Origin: Deltaproteobacteria bacterium
GTDB taxonomy: Bacteria; Desulfobacterota; Desulfobacteria; Desulfobacterales; UBA5852
Assembly (NCBI GenBank): GCA_020444045.1
Contig: JAHLLS010000022.1
Coordinates: 33,478 to 97,477 of the forward strand
Direction of reading: 5' to 3'
DNA length: 64,000 bases
This document shows, one piece after another, positions 51,471 through 60,804 of this stretch. Position 1 is the stretch's first letter; each line of letters starts with the position of its first letter. A program made the translations under genes and the position numbers. The notes beneath the pieces are model-generated. The model was given only the letters and a program-made list of their open reading frames with translations. It searched no databases and was not told the DNA's origin.

Positions 51471-52380
51471 ATACACAGTACTTTTCAACCTCATAAGCCT
51501 ATTAATTATCATCAGCGCTTCTGATTACATAGTGGGTCGGTTTCTTAAAAACTACTATTTTAAGCAAAAAGCGGGAGTGTACTATAGTACGACCTATAGC
51601 TTGCAGGAAGCCGACCAAGATATCATGATTTACGGGAGTTCACGGGCACTTCGCCATTATTCCCCTGCGATAATATCGGCCGGGTTAGGAATGAGCTGCT
51701 ATAACGCGGGCCGGGATGGTCAGGGAATATTTTATGTCGAAGCGGTCATTAAGGCGCAATTAAAACGGTATACACCGAAAATCGCCCTCATCGACCTCCA
51801 TGAGGAAATGTTTAAATACGGTCATGAAAAAATTGATCGTTTGTCCTGTTTGCTGCCATATTTCGATTCGCAACCCGAAATAAGACCAATTATTTTAAAA
51901 AGAAGTAAATTTGAACGGATTAAACTACTTTCTAATGTTTATCCCTATAACTCGATGATACTTACGATTGCAAAAAACAATTTCGCAAAGGCAGGGGATC
52001 ATTATGGCTATATGCCTCTTAGTCGGAAAATGAGACCGAGTGAACTGCCTCCCCCCCCAAAAAAAACCAAAACTTTCGACAAGTCCAGCATAAATCCGGA
52101 TACCATTAAATCACTCGAGACGATATGCAATATGCTGAAAACGCATGATGTCAAGGTTGTGCTTTTGATTTCGCCTTATTTCGGTGGGTCACAGGATCCG
52201 GATATGAAAGAGATTGTCAAAGCCCATGCGATGGAGTGGTCCGTATCATTCTTTGATTTTTCTGGTGACGAAAACATAATGCAAGATTACCGTTACTGGG
52301 CTGATAGAATCCACATGAACAACGACGGCGCTATGGCCTACTCCAAAAAGATCAATCGTGTTTTATCCCAAATTTATTAG
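51439..52380 (+). CDS. SGNH-like/DltD-like membrane-anchored protein
   Basis: A 313-residue protein with one N-terminal membrane anchor (KYTVLFNLISLLIIISASDYIVG) and a periplasmic domain. IMIYGSSRALRHYSPAIIS corresponds to block I of SGNH/GDSL hydrolases (G-S-S-R with the Ser), and the end YWADRIHMNNDGAMAYS supplies the D-x-x-H-like pair. It is reminiscent of the second-step acyltransferases (AlgJ/X, DltD) that pair with MBOAT proteins. Its start lies inside the MBOAT gene (32-nt overlap). Low GC like its partner. Confidence 0.75.
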   Translation: MKGSLSIFNSKYTVLFNLISLLIIISASDYIVGRFLKNYYFKQKAGVYYSTTYSLQEADQDIMIYGSSRALRHYSPAIISAGLGMSCYNAGRDGQGIFYVEAVIKAQLKRYTPKIALIDLHEEMFKYGHEKIDRLSCLLPYFDSQPEIRPIILKRSKFERIKLLSNVYPYNSMILTIAKNNFAKAGDHYGYMPLSRKMRPSELPPPPKKTKTFDKSSINPDTIKSLETICNMLKTHDVKVVLLISPYFGGSQDPDMKEIVKAHAMEWSVSFFDFSGDENIMQDYRYWADRIHMNNDGAMAYSKKINRVLSQIY

Positions 52381-52520
52381 CACGGTGAGCCTTTCACATT
52401 CTGCAATGAGCTCACAAAGCGGTTCATAATCCCATCTATACTCTATTCATCACTTCGATCCGATATATGGCCAACCAACGACTTGATTTCCAGCCCGCAA
52501 TGACGTCTTGCGGGAATGAA

Positions 52521-53360
52521 TTAATGACCACGATCTTTCAAGCGAATGCCCTTGTCGCTGATCTCGATGAGCCTTTGTTTATATAAGCCTCCGATGGCGC
52601 GCTTAAATTCTTTTTTACTCATCGAAAACAGTTCCGTAATTTGTTGAGGACTGCTTTTGTCGTGGCAGGGAATAAACCCGTCGGCCTTCTGAAGGGCGTT
52701 CATAATCAGTCGGCCCGAACCGACGAGGGAGACCGGGCCGGGCTTTTTCAAGGTAAGGTCGATTTTTCCGTCTTTGCGGATATTGCGGATATAGCCCGGC
52801 CGGCGGTTGCCGATTTTGAGCGTCTCGAAGGTCTCGCTGTGGTAGATCATGCCCATAAATTGATCATCAACCACGGCCAGCGTGCCGAGCTTGGAGAACT
52901 GATAGACCATCAGGCGGACCTGTTGCCCTACACTGAGATCATCGGTGGCTTTCTGGCAATGGCGGTCAATACGGGTGGAGCCGTAGACCCGGTTCGTTTT
53001 TTGGTCCAGCAATACTTTGACGACATAGCGTTTTCCGACCTGCATCTTGGCTTGTTGCTCGCTTTTGGGCACCAGGAGATCCTTTTCCAGGCCCCAGTCC
53101 ATAAAACATCCGATCGAGGCCGTATCGTTTACCCTGAGATAAGCGACATCGCCGACCACAGCAGTTGGCTTTAAGGTCGTCGCTACGGGACGGTCTTCGG
53201 AATCGGTGTATACAAAAACACGCAGGGCATCCCCAGGACGCGTGTTTTTGGGAACGTATTTGGCGGGCAGCAAGACTTCCTCTTCCTTGGGGTTCAGGTA
53301 GAGGCCGAAATCCACTTCTCGTTGCACCACGAGGGTATTGTAGCGGCCGATATCCAGCAT
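52521..53360 (-). CDS. S1 RNA-binding domain protein (CvfB-like)
   Basis: A 279-residue protein: several S1/OB-type barrels (LVVQREVDFGLYLNPKEEEVLLPAKYVPKNTRPGDALRVFVYTDSEDRPVAT; ASIGCFMDWGLEKDLLVPKSEQ; GMIYHSETFETLKIGNRRPGYIRNIRKDGKIDLTL) and a C-terminal winged helix (SPQQITELFSMSKKEFKRAIGGLYKQRLIEI). This layout is that of CvfB/YitL, an RNA-binding regulator. The start at MLDIGRYN is fixed by AAGGA in the leader; the longer upstream frame has no support. Confidence 0.88.
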   Translation of the reverse strand: MLDIGRYNTLVVQREVDFGLYLNPKEEEVLLPAKYVPKNTRPGDALRVFVYTDSEDRPVATTLKPTAVVGDVAYLRVNDTASIGCFMDWGLEKDLLVPKSEQQAKMQVGKRYVVKVLLDQKTNRVYGSTRIDRHCQKATDDLSVGQQVRLMVYQFSKLGTLAVVDDQFMGMIYHSETFETLKIGNRRPGYIRNIRKDGKIDLTLKKPGPVSLVGSGRLIMNALQKADGFIPCHDKSSPQQITELFSMSKKEFKRAIGGLYKQRLIEISDKGIRLKDRGH

Positions 53361-53579
53361 AAACCATTTTCCTTCTTCTGACGGGCAGTCCGTCGATGAT
53401 CGATAGGGTCGGCGGGTTTGAGAACGACCACCAAACCGGTGGCCTGCAAGGTAACGCCTGTGGTATAGGCAAGTCAAAGAAATCTTTGGATGGAATTCCC
53501 GCCCGGCGTGCGATTGTGATTATTTATAGAGGGTTGTGCGTGCGGGTGGCCATCATTTTCCCCATGCATACGGATCGCT

Positions 53580-54257
53580 ATGGCCGTTTTCCTCATTATT
53601 GCCATTCTTGTCGTCCTTTTCGGCCCCTACGGCTGGGCCCGGATGGTCCTCAACCGCTACAACCGGGAGGCCTATTTTTCCGGCAACGGGTTCGATCTGG
53701 CCCGCTTGCTTCTCGACCGTCTCGAGCTGCCCCATGTGAACGTCGTGGAAACACAAGGGGGGGATCATTACGATCCGGAAAAAAAGGTGGTCGGGCTGAG
53801 CCGCGCGCGCTGTGGTGGAAAAACGCTTACGGCCGTGGTCGTGGCGGCACACGAAGTCGGCCATGCCCTCCAGGATGCCCAGCATTACCGGCCCCTTCGG
53901 ACCCGGACACGCTTGGTGCGCCTGGCTGCGCGCATGGAAAGGATCGGGGCCGGCATCATGATGGCGGTGCCGGTCATCGCCCTGATCACCCGGGTTCCGG
54001 CTACGGGCTTCCTGATTTTCCTGGGTGGCCTGGGAACCCTGTGCATCCCTTTGGGGGTTCACTTGCTCACGCTGCCCGCCGAGCTCGATGCCAGCTTCAA
54101 ACGAGCGTTGCCGCTGCTGGTGGACGGTCACTATATCCCCAGCGAGGATGTTCCGGCGGCCCGGAAAATCCTGGTGGCCTGCGCCCTGACCTATGTGGCC
54201 AGTGCCTTGATGGGGCTGTTGAATGTCTGGCGATGGATTCGGGTGCTGAGACGCTGA
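53580..54257 (+). CDS. Neutral zinc metallopeptidase, YugP family
   Basis: A 225-residue membrane protease. An N-terminal membrane helix (VFLIIAILVVLFGPYGWARMVL) is followed by YFSGNGFDLARLLLDRLELPHVNVVETQGGDHYDPEKKVVGLSR and the zinc site VVAAHEVGHALQD (HExxH). Two further hydrophobic segments follow. The third ligand should lie after the membrane segments, where AELDASFKRALPLL contributes the conserved E-x-D/N-S. Function in bacteria is unknown. Confidence 0.88.
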   Translation: MAVFLIIAILVVLFGPYGWARMVLNRYNREAYFSGNGFDLARLLLDRLELPHVNVVETQGGDHYDPEKKVVGLSRARCGGKTLTAVVVAAHEVGHALQDAQHYRPLRTRTRLVRLAARMERIGAGIMMAVPVIALITRVPATGFLIFLGGLGTLCIPLGVHLLTLPAELDASFKRALPLLVDGHYIPSEDVPAARKILVACALTYVASALMGLLNVWRWIRVLRR

Positions 54258-54331
54258 CACCAGACCATCGACGGTGACCGATGGATCGCGGTGTTTAAAA
54301 AAACGATGTGACCAAAAAAAGGAGGGGAGTC

Positions 54332-55762
54332 GTGTCCAACCCATATCAGGTGGTGGTAGCCGGCGCCGGACCGGGGGGAACCCTGTTGGCGCGCGATCTG
54401 GCCCGGGCTGGCGTCAAGGTGGCCGTCTATGAAACCGGGTCTGAAGCGGACACGGGCCATAACTGGTCCGATGCCGTTGAAAAAAGCGCCCTGGCCGCCG
54501 CTGGTTTTGCGCTGCCGGCAATAGGACCGGACGGCTACGAGGGCCCGCTGGTGAAAAAGGACGAACAGGATGACAACCTGTTCGAACCGCATGTCATGAA
54601 CCGGCTGCAAATCTGGGCCCCGGACCTTTCCGGTAAAACCCGAACCGATGTCGATTTCCGCTATATCACCACCGATCGTATCGTTTTGAACCGCATGCTG
54701 CGGCAGCAAGCGGTCGAAGCCGGCGCGCACATCTTTTACAACCATCGTGCCGACGGGCTCGCAGGAATCACCGATGCCCCGCTGGGCGGCATTCGCATCA
54801 GCGGGCTGCGGGTGACCGACCGGGATCAGGAGCAAACGAGCGAGGTCTCGGCGGCGGTCACGGTGGATGCCACCGGCTATCGTTCACTGCTGCGCACCGG
54901 GTTGACGGCGGCGACAACCATCAACCGCCCCTTTACCAGAGGTGATCTGGCCGCGGTTTACCGCACGGTGCGGCAATTGGATGTCAGCAACGCCGGGGAA
55001 GACAACCTCTCCGACCATTACCGCTATGGCGCCTACCGGGGCTATTTCTGGACCCACAAGCACCATGCGGATGTGATCGACGTGGGCGGCGGGGTCAAAG
55101 AAGCGCCGGATCGCGTCAATCCCCGTGATATCGTGAATGACATGATCCGGCAGCGACCGTCCATTACCGCAACGGAATTGCGCGGGGGCGGCGGCACGGT
55201 GCTGGTGGGGCGGTCGCCCTATACGCTGGCGGCATCCGGATTCCTGGCGGTCGGCGACGCCGCCGGCCAGGTGATCCCCACCACAGGTTGCGGGGTGGGC
55301 GGGGCCATGGTCGGCGCCATGCTGGCGGCCCGCACGATCATTGAAGCCCTGAAACACGGCAACACCGGCATCGATGGGCTCTGGGCGTATAACCGAATGT
55401 GGTTCGGGGGGCCGGGCCGGGGAAATCATTTTGCGGCCCTGGCGGCCTTGAAAGAGATCCTCCAGGATCTGAGCCACACCGAACTGGCCTTCCTGATGCG
55501 CCGGGATATTCTTAGCGGCGACATGCTGACACCCTCCATCAACGGCATTTTTGAGACGCCGGATCTCAAAGCAATTCTCAAAACCCTGATGCGGGGCGTG
55601 TCGCGACCGGGCCTGCTTCTGCAGTTGAACCGGGCAACGACCATGGGGAAGAAGATTTTCCGTCACTACTGCCATTACCCCGTTGTCTGGGAGGAGAAGA
55701 CCTTTGCCGCGTGGGTTAAAAAAGCAGACGCCCTGTTTGGACGCATCGTTTCCTCGGATTGA
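54332..55762 (+). CDS. FAD-dependent oxidoreductase, geranylgeranyl-reductase-like
   Basis: A 476-residue flavoprotein: VVVAGAGPGGTLLARDLARAGVKVAVYE is the dinucleotide fold, AAVTVDATGYRSLLR the middle motif and GFLAVGDAAGQVIPTTGCGVGGAMVGAMLAARTI the second FAD contact, as in the digeranylgeranylglycerophospholipid reductase/FixC group. Substrate may be a lipid, quinone or polyprenyl group. GTG start at 54332 is fixed by AAGGAGGGG just upstream; an in-frame GTG 8 codons earlier lies before that site. Confidence 0.82.
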   Translation: MSNPYQVVVAGAGPGGTLLARDLARAGVKVAVYETGSEADTGHNWSDAVEKSALAAAGFALPAIGPDGYEGPLVKKDEQDDNLFEPHVMNRLQIWAPDLSGKTRTDVDFRYITTDRIVLNRMLRQQAVEAGAHIFYNHRADGLAGITDAPLGGIRISGLRVTDRDQEQTSEVSAAVTVDATGYRSLLRTGLTAATTINRPFTRGDLAAVYRTVRQLDVSNAGEDNLSDHYRYGAYRGYFWTHKHHADVIDVGGGVKEAPDRVNPRDIVNDMIRQRPSITATELRGGGGTVLVGRSPYTLAASGFLAVGDAAGQVIPTTGCGVGGAMVGAMLAARTIIEALKHGNTGIDGLWAYNRMWFGGPGRGNHFAALAALKEILQDLSHTELAFLMRRDILSGDMLTPSINGIFETPDLKAILKTLMRGVSRPGLLLQLNRATTMGKKIFRHYCHYPVVWEEKTFAAWVKKADALFGRIVSSD

Positions 55763-55792
55763 TTTACAGCCATGGGATGTTGGGTAACGTCG

Positions 55793-55897
55793 TCAAACCG
55801 GCGTGTGGAGAGATTGCGTCAGCGTACCGGCCAGCAATGTCCCGCCAATGGCCATGCATTCCATATCGAGAAAGGTTTCGGCGGATTTTTCCGTCAT
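55793..55897 (-). CDS. Possible 34-residue protein
   Basis: Frame MTEKSAETFLDMECMAIGG, then TLLAGTLTQSLHTPV, preceded by an excellent GGAGG 6 nt before the ATG. It follows the small coiled-coil gene in the same direction by 32 nt. No family recognised; support is only the ribosome-binding site and position. Confidence 0.4.
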   Translation of the reverse strand: MTEKSAETFLDMECMAIGGTLLAGTLTQSLHTPV

Positions 55898-55929
55898 GCT
55901 GTTCCTCCGGCTTGGTGGATGCCATGCGC

Positions 55930-56115
55930 CTACGATCGCCCTGCTTTTTTCAACGCGGCCATCTGTTGCATGACGGAATCGTATTCATCTTCCAGGTCCA
56001 GGAGCATGTGCATGACCGGGGGCTTGACCGAGTGGGCCGGAAGACGCCGCTTGGCTTCAGCGATCTCGGCTTCGAGATCTTCGAGTCTCTTTCTAAGTTC
56101 CGGGAGTGTTTTCAT
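55930..56115 (-). CDS. Small coiled-coil protein
   Basis: A 61-residue protein, MKTLPELRKRLEDLEAEIAEAKRRLPAHSVKPPVMHMLLDLEDEYDSVMQQMAALK, with two helices likely folding into a hairpin. GAGGAG 6 nt before the ATG fixes the start. Small proteins with the PAHSVKPxMMxxLxxLEDE pattern occur in deltaproteobacteria; role unknown. Confidence 0.7.
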   Translation of the reverse strand: MKTLPELRKRLEDLEAEIAEAKRRLPAHSVKPPVMHMLLDLEDEYDSVMQQMAALKKAGRS

Positions 56116-56420
56116 ACGGTTCTCCTCATGCATCGGTTGGTCCTCCCATTGGTCGGTTAATAAGGATTAAAATATCGGAATTGGAATAAGGCAAGAGTTT
56201 ATATCTTTCATTTATCGGATTCTGTCGTGATCCATTACCACGCGTTATGACCCGGAATCATTGCCCCAAGTCAATTGTTGTCCATTGGGGTTCTGTCTTT
56301 TTGATGATGGACATGCTAACGATGATTTATTAAACTCCTTAGATCTGGGCCGATAATACGAATGAACAGAAGGTTGCTCCCCCCAGACAATCATCGAAGT
56401 CGCGAAGGTGAGGCCTGTTT

Positions 56421-57428
56421 TTGGACCATTTGAAACAATCCATCATATCGATCGTTCTGTTCATCGCGCTTCTGGCCATTGGGTCGTGGGGCTACATGGC
56501 CATCGAAGGCTGGGATTTTTTCGACGCCATCTACATGACAGTCATCACCATTGCCACGGTGGGCTATGGCGAAGTCCATATTGTCAGTCCCGCCGGTCGC
56601 ATGTTTACACTGGTTCTGATATTTTTAGGTGTCGGCTTTTTCCTGTATGTGGTGGGTAATTTTATTCAGTTTCTGGTGGAAGGACGTATTCGCTACGTCC
56701 TGGGGAGACGTAAATTGGATCGGCAAATCAACAAGCTGAAAAATCACTATATTATCTGCGGCTATGGACGCATGGGGAGGGCCTTGGCCCGTTTTCTGAT
56801 CCAGCGCTATCTGGACGTGGTGGTCATCGAACAGAACCAGGCCCGCACACCGGTCATGGATGAAGACGGGATTCTTTATCTGGTGGGGGCGGCTACGGAT
56901 GAAACGCTGCTGATCCGCGCCGGTATCGAGCGTGCCCGCGGTCTGATCACGGTGGTCGGCAGCGACGCCGACAATGTATTCCTGGTCCTGCTGGCTCGCC
57001 AGATGAACCCCGATATTTTTATCGTGGCCCGGGCTGTCATGAATTCGGCCAAACGCACCCTGACGGCCGCCGGTGCCAACAAGGTCGTTTCACCCTACGA
57101 TCTTGGTGCGCGACGCATGGCGCATGCCATTTTACGCCCTACCGTGATCGAATTTCTTGAAATGGCCTTTGCCGACGAGAATGTCGACGTGGAAGTCGAG
57201 GAACTCACCATCAAGTCGAATTCCCCGGTCGTTCACCGAACCCTTTACGAATCCGAGATTCGCCCGAAATTCGGGGTGATGATTATCTCGATCAAAAAAG
57301 GCGATGGCCAGATGGTGTTCAATCCCGATGCCGATACGCTCTTGGAAAGCGAGGACACGCTGGTGGTGGTGGGCGGCGCCGCCAATATCAAGGGGCTGGA
57401 GAAGCTATTGGCCCCCTATAATCCTTGA
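56421..57428 (+). CDS. Potassium channel with RCK (TrkA-N/TrkA-C) domains
   Basis: A 335-residue channel subunit: two membrane helices around a pore with TVGYG at residues 46-50, then an RCK domain (HYIICGYGRMGRALARFLIQRYLDVVVIEQN, ITVVGSDADNVFLVLLARQM) and a TrkA-C domain at the end (SPVVHRTLYESEIRPKFGVMIISI). Homotetramers form ligand-gated K+ channels such as MthK. The first codon is TTG with GGTGAGG 7 nt upstream; no ATG occurs before the first helix. Confidence 0.92.
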   Translation: MDHLKQSIISIVLFIALLAIGSWGYMAIEGWDFFDAIYMTVITIATVGYGEVHIVSPAGRMFTLVLIFLGVGFFLYVVGNFIQFLVEGRIRYVLGRRKLDRQINKLKNHYIICGYGRMGRALARFLIQRYLDVVVIEQNQARTPVMDEDGILYLVGAATDETLLIRAGIERARGLITVVGSDADNVFLVLLARQMNPDIFIVARAVMNSAKRTLTAAGANKVVSPYDLGARRMAHAILRPTVIEFLEMAFADENVDVEVEELTIKSNSPVVHRTLYESEIRPKFGVMIISIKKGDGQMVFNPDADTLLESEDTLVVVGGAANIKGLEKLLAPYNP

Positions 57429-57476
57429 CGGTAAAGTGATCCTCCGGCGCAGCCCTCCGCCCCGATAGGAGCCGAC

Positions 57477-57770
57477 ATGACCTTCGAAGTGTTCATCGAC
57501 CACATTGCGCAGAACGACGCGCCCGACCCCGATTTTTCCGAAACACTGGCATCACTCTGGTGGGATCGCAAAGGGAATTGGGATCGTGCCCATTCCATCG
57601 CTCAGGATATCCCAACGGCCCAGGGCAGCGCCGTGCATGCCTATCTGCACCGTGAGGAAGGTGTCTTGTGGAACGCGGATTACTGGTATCGGCGTGCCGG
57701 CCGGCCGCGGCCGGATGTCTCTCTTGCGGCCGAGTGGGAAGTGCTGGTCCGTGAAATGTTGACGGGATAA
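57477..57770 (+). CDS. Small hypothetical protein, Trp-rich
   Basis: A 97-residue protein: FSETLASLWWDRKGNWDRAHSIAQDIPTAQGSAVHAYLHREEGVLWNADYWYRRAGRP. The LWWD-KGxWDxAHxxAQ and HAYLHRxEGDxxNAxYWYxxAG pattern is common in small bacterial proteins of unknown function. AGGAG precedes the ATG. Confidence 0.78.
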   Translation: MTFEVFIDHIAQNDAPDPDFSETLASLWWDRKGNWDRAHSIAQDIPTAQGSAVHAYLHREEGVLWNADYWYRRAGRPRPDVSLAAEWEVLVREMLTG

Positions 57771-57872
57771 TGCCGGTATCTGGCCGGGTGATGGTGGGCG
57801 GCATGGGCTTTCCATGCGCGCGATTTCGGTCGATGGTGTCGACCACGCTCCATAAACGTTAGAGAAGTAAAT

Positions 57873-58706
57873 GTGTCCGCAACGCTTGACGGTGAAAATG
57901 TCTCGGCGGTTTATCTTTGCCAGGTGAGTGAGCGGGTATCCTGCGGGGCCTGCTGCGGGTTATATAATGTGGCGGTTCTTTCCCGGGATGCCCTTGAAGA
58001 CCGGCTGGCCCAGCGCACGGAGCGCTTTGCGGCAGTCGCCCGCTCCGAAGACGGCATCGAAGAGTTCCGTCGTGAAATAGAAGGGTGGACCCCGGAAGAC
58101 AGGCCCTTCCCGCACTTTCACCATTGTCCTTTTCTGGGATTGATCGGTGAAACCCGCGGCCGTGTGGGGTGTCTCCTCCACCCGGCCGCGTCCGGCAATG
58201 ACGGCCATGATTTGCGCTTTATGAGCTACTATGGCGCCAAAGCCTGCCGGTCCTATTTCTGCCCCAGCACACAATCATTACCCGCACGATACTTATATAT
58301 CCTCCGGGCATTATGGGACGACTGGTATGAATATGGTTTGATCATTACCGAGCATCGTTTGCTAAACGCCGTATTCACTTTGCTGGAAAACCGCATCGCC
58401 CGCCCGGTGGTCCCGGACGATTTCCCGGCGCATTCGGAAGCTTCCCACTGCCTGCGCGAATTGCCCGCGTTAAAATTGTCCTGGCCCTATCGACGTGCCG
58501 GATCGCCCGGGCCGTGCCACTTCCTGTTTGACAACGGGCTTTACCCCCGCAAAGAGGTCCAATGGCCGGTGGCCGCCAGGCCGGATGCACACTACCACAT
58601 CATCTTTCGGGAACTGGAATCCCATTTCGGGTCGGAAAGGGATGTGGTTCAAGCGACAGCGTTGTTTGAGAAGGTGTTCGAGAGACTTTCCGATGCGCTT
58701 TGCTAA
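57873..58706 (+). CDS. YkgJ-like Cys-cluster protein
   Basis: A 277-residue protein beginning with a metal-binding cluster CGACCGLY, plus further cysteines HHCPFL, GCLLHP and CRSYFC, the spacing of the zinc- or iron-chelating YkgJ/UPF0153 family. The remainder is alpha/beta without motif. GTG start after GAGAAG. Function unknown, perhaps metal storage or Fe-S handling. Confidence 0.72.
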   Translation: MSATLDGENVSAVYLCQVSERVSCGACCGLYNVAVLSRDALEDRLAQRTERFAAVARSEDGIEEFRREIEGWTPEDRPFPHFHHCPFLGLIGETRGRVGCLLHPAASGNDGHDLRFMSYYGAKACRSYFCPSTQSLPARYLYILRALWDDWYEYGLIITEHRLLNAVFTLLENRIARPVVPDDFPAHSEASHCLRELPALKLSWPYRRAGSPGPCHFLFDNGLYPRKEVQWPVAARPDAHYHIIFRELESHFGSERDVVQATALFEKVFERLSDALC

Positions 58707-58850
58707 CAGCCGATCATAAACTGTACTTGATCCGTATCGTAATAGGGTGTTAAGTGCCGACTTTCGTTGACGCAACGGCTTTGATGATCCCGACAAGTGA
58801 ATTTGCCTAATTCTGGTTGGACACGACCTAAGCAAAGGATGTCTGCATCG

Positions 58851-60140
58851 ATGAGTTCTCTTCTTGATACCCTTCCGGCCATCATCCGCATCCTGATGGT
58901 TTTTGTGTTGATCCTGCTGGTCATTAAACGCAAATGGGATCTGGGCCATGCTTTTCTGCTGGGGGCCCTGAGCCTGGGGATTTTATTCGCCATGGAGCCC
59001 TTGTCGATTGCCGCCTCGGCGCTGGGATCCGTGTTGCATCCCCAAACACTCAGCCTGAACATTGTCGTCAGTCTGATTCTGATCCTCAGCCACAGCCTGG
59101 AAAAGACCGGGCAGATGGCCCGGATGCTCGAGGCCTACAAGGGGCTGGTTCACTGGCCGAAATTGAACCTGGTGGTGTTTCCCGCCCTAATCGGCCTGCT
59201 GCCCATGCCGGGCGGGGCCATTTTTTCAGCACCGATGGTCAAGACGATCGGACAGACCCATCGATTGCAACCCGCGACGCTAAGCTACATCAACTACTGG
59301 TATCGGCACATATGGGAATACTGGTGGCCGCTGTATCCCGGCATTCTGTTGACCGCGACCCTGGCAGACATCGACTTGTGGCATCTGGTTTTTTTCACGC
59401 TGCCGATTACTGGTATCGCCATCGCGGCCGGCTATTGGCCGCTGAGGGGCACGGTTATTTCCGTCGATGATGGCCGCCGCAGGGCCGCAGGCCCGTTTAT
59501 CAAGGAGTTGGCACCGATTCTGATTGTCATTGTGGGCGGGTTGGGGTTGGGCGAGTTGCTGTTTGCCGTCCTGCCGGCTGGCTTTCGATCGCTATCCAAG
59601 GAGGCCGGGCTTATCGCGGCACTGTGCGTCGGCATCGAATGGGTCTGGCATGTGAATCAGATGTCGGCCAAGAGCCGGTGGGCCATCGTGATTCAGCCGG
59701 CGCTGCTCAAAATGATCTATCTGGTGACCGCGATTCTCACTTTCAAAGGGATTCTGTTAGACAGCGGGGCCGTGCAACAGGTGAGTCAAGAAATTCTGCA
59801 CTGGCAAATTCCCCTGGTGGCGGTAGCCGTCATTCTACCCTTTATCGTGGGGGGCGTTGGCGGCATCACCATCGCGTTTGTGGGCACCACCTTTCCCATT
59901 CTCATTTCGTTGATCCACACCCTGGGCCAGAGTCACCTGATGCTGCCTTACCTGGCGCTATCCCTGGTGAGTGGCTTCACCGGCGTGCTTCTGTCACCCC
60001 TCCATCTATGCCTGCTGTTGTCCAATGCCTATTTTGAAACCCCGCTCATGCCGGTCTACCGCGAAATGATTGTGCCGCTCTTGGCGCTATTGGGCGGCGG
60101 ATGCCTTTATTTTGCGATCCTGCGGTATTTCATGTCCTGA
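58851..60140 (+). CDS. DUF401-family integral membrane permease
   Basis: A 429-residue protein with about ten to twelve membrane segments. LPMPGGAIFSAPMV and ATLSYINYWYRHIWEYWWPLYPGILLTA are typical of DUF401 proteins, which resemble the ion-transporter/GntP superfamily and may carry an organic anion. Three in-frame ATGs are possible (58797, 58839, 58851); the last is favoured by AAAGGA about 10 nt upstream. Confidence 0.82.
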   Translation: MSSLLDTLPAIIRILMVFVLILLVIKRKWDLGHAFLLGALSLGILFAMEPLSIAASALGSVLHPQTLSLNIVVSLILILSHSLEKTGQMARMLEAYKGLVHWPKLNLVVFPALIGLLPMPGGAIFSAPMVKTIGQTHRLQPATLSYINYWYRHIWEYWWPLYPGILLTATLADIDLWHLVFFTLPITGIAIAAGYWPLRGTVISVDDGRRRAAGPFIKELAPILIVIVGGLGLGELLFAVLPAGFRSLSKEAGLIAALCVGIEWVWHVNQMSAKSRWAIVIQPALLKMIYLVTAILTFKGILLDSGAVQQVSQEILHWQIPLVAVAVILPFIVGGVGGITIAFVGTTFPILISLIHTLGQSHLMLPYLALSLVSGFTGVLLSPLHLCLLLSNAYFETPLMPVYREMIVPLLALLGGGCLYFAILRYFMS

Positions 60141-60143
60141 AAA

Positions 60144-60626
60144 TCAAATGGATGTGGCAAGTGCCTTGCGGACATCGTCCTCGTGCAGGCGGGCATGCTC
60201 ATAAGCCCAGCGAATAAAGCGTTCGAGGCGGTCGCGGCCGAGAAAGACATGCCAGCCCTCACGATCAAAATCCGTGTCGGCCATTCCCGCCACGATCGCG
60301 ATCGTTTCCTCCCGAACCGTTTTGAACCGTTGCAGTAGCTGTTTTAGCGACAGGTGATCCAGTTTCTGCGGCTGGGTGCGGTTGAAACGGGCCACATCAA
60401 AATCATCCGGGGAGCCCGGACCGCCATCCAGGATATTTCTGAACAGCCAGTGCATGGTTTTTTCAATCGTGACCAGATGGGCCAGGACCTGGCGTACGGT
60501 CCATCGAACCTCTTCCGAATAGACCGGCGTCTGCAGCTGTTCCGGTGTAAGCTTGACGAACAGCTGCACCGTTCCATCGGCAGCGGATGAGAGGGCTTCC
60601 ATAATTTCCGGTTTACGCGCAGCCAT
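60144..60626 (-). CDS. DinB-like four-helix protein
   Basis: A 160-residue DinB/YfiT-fold protein: WTVRQVLAHLVTIEKTMHWLF supplies the first metal-binding His, and YEHARLHEDDVRK the last pair. This family uses a metal-bound thiol cofactor for transferase reactions such as detoxification. It ends 3 nt from the convergent permease stop. Confidence 0.82.
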   Translation of the reverse strand: MAARKPEIMEALSSAADGTVQLFVKLTPEQLQTPVYSEEVRWTVRQVLAHLVTIEKTMHWLFRNILDGGPGSPDDFDVARFNRTQPQKLDHLSLKQLLQRFKTVREETIAIVAGMADTDFDREGWHVFLGRDRLERFIRWAYEHARLHEDDVRKALATSI

Positions 60627-60741
60627 GACGGGCTCCCTTCCAAGGTATCATATGGTATTGGTACACCCTGTTGCCACCTTTATCATAAGTTTCTTTTCGT
60701 TACTGTCAGGTGCTATCGGGATATAAAAGGCTTGAAAGACA

Positions 60742-60761
60742 TGGATTATAATTGTAATCCA
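60742..60761. promoter_or_regulatory. Inverted repeat upstream of the ABC transporter
   Basis: TGGATTA-TAATTG-TAATCCA, a perfect 7-bp dyad, 44 nt before the first codon of the binding-protein gene. It overlaps a TATAAT, so a repressor site at the promoter is plausible. Confidence 0.4.
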
Positions 60762-60804
60762 CTTTTTTCCAAATTAAATCCAATCATCTTGATAGGAGGT
60801 TTTT

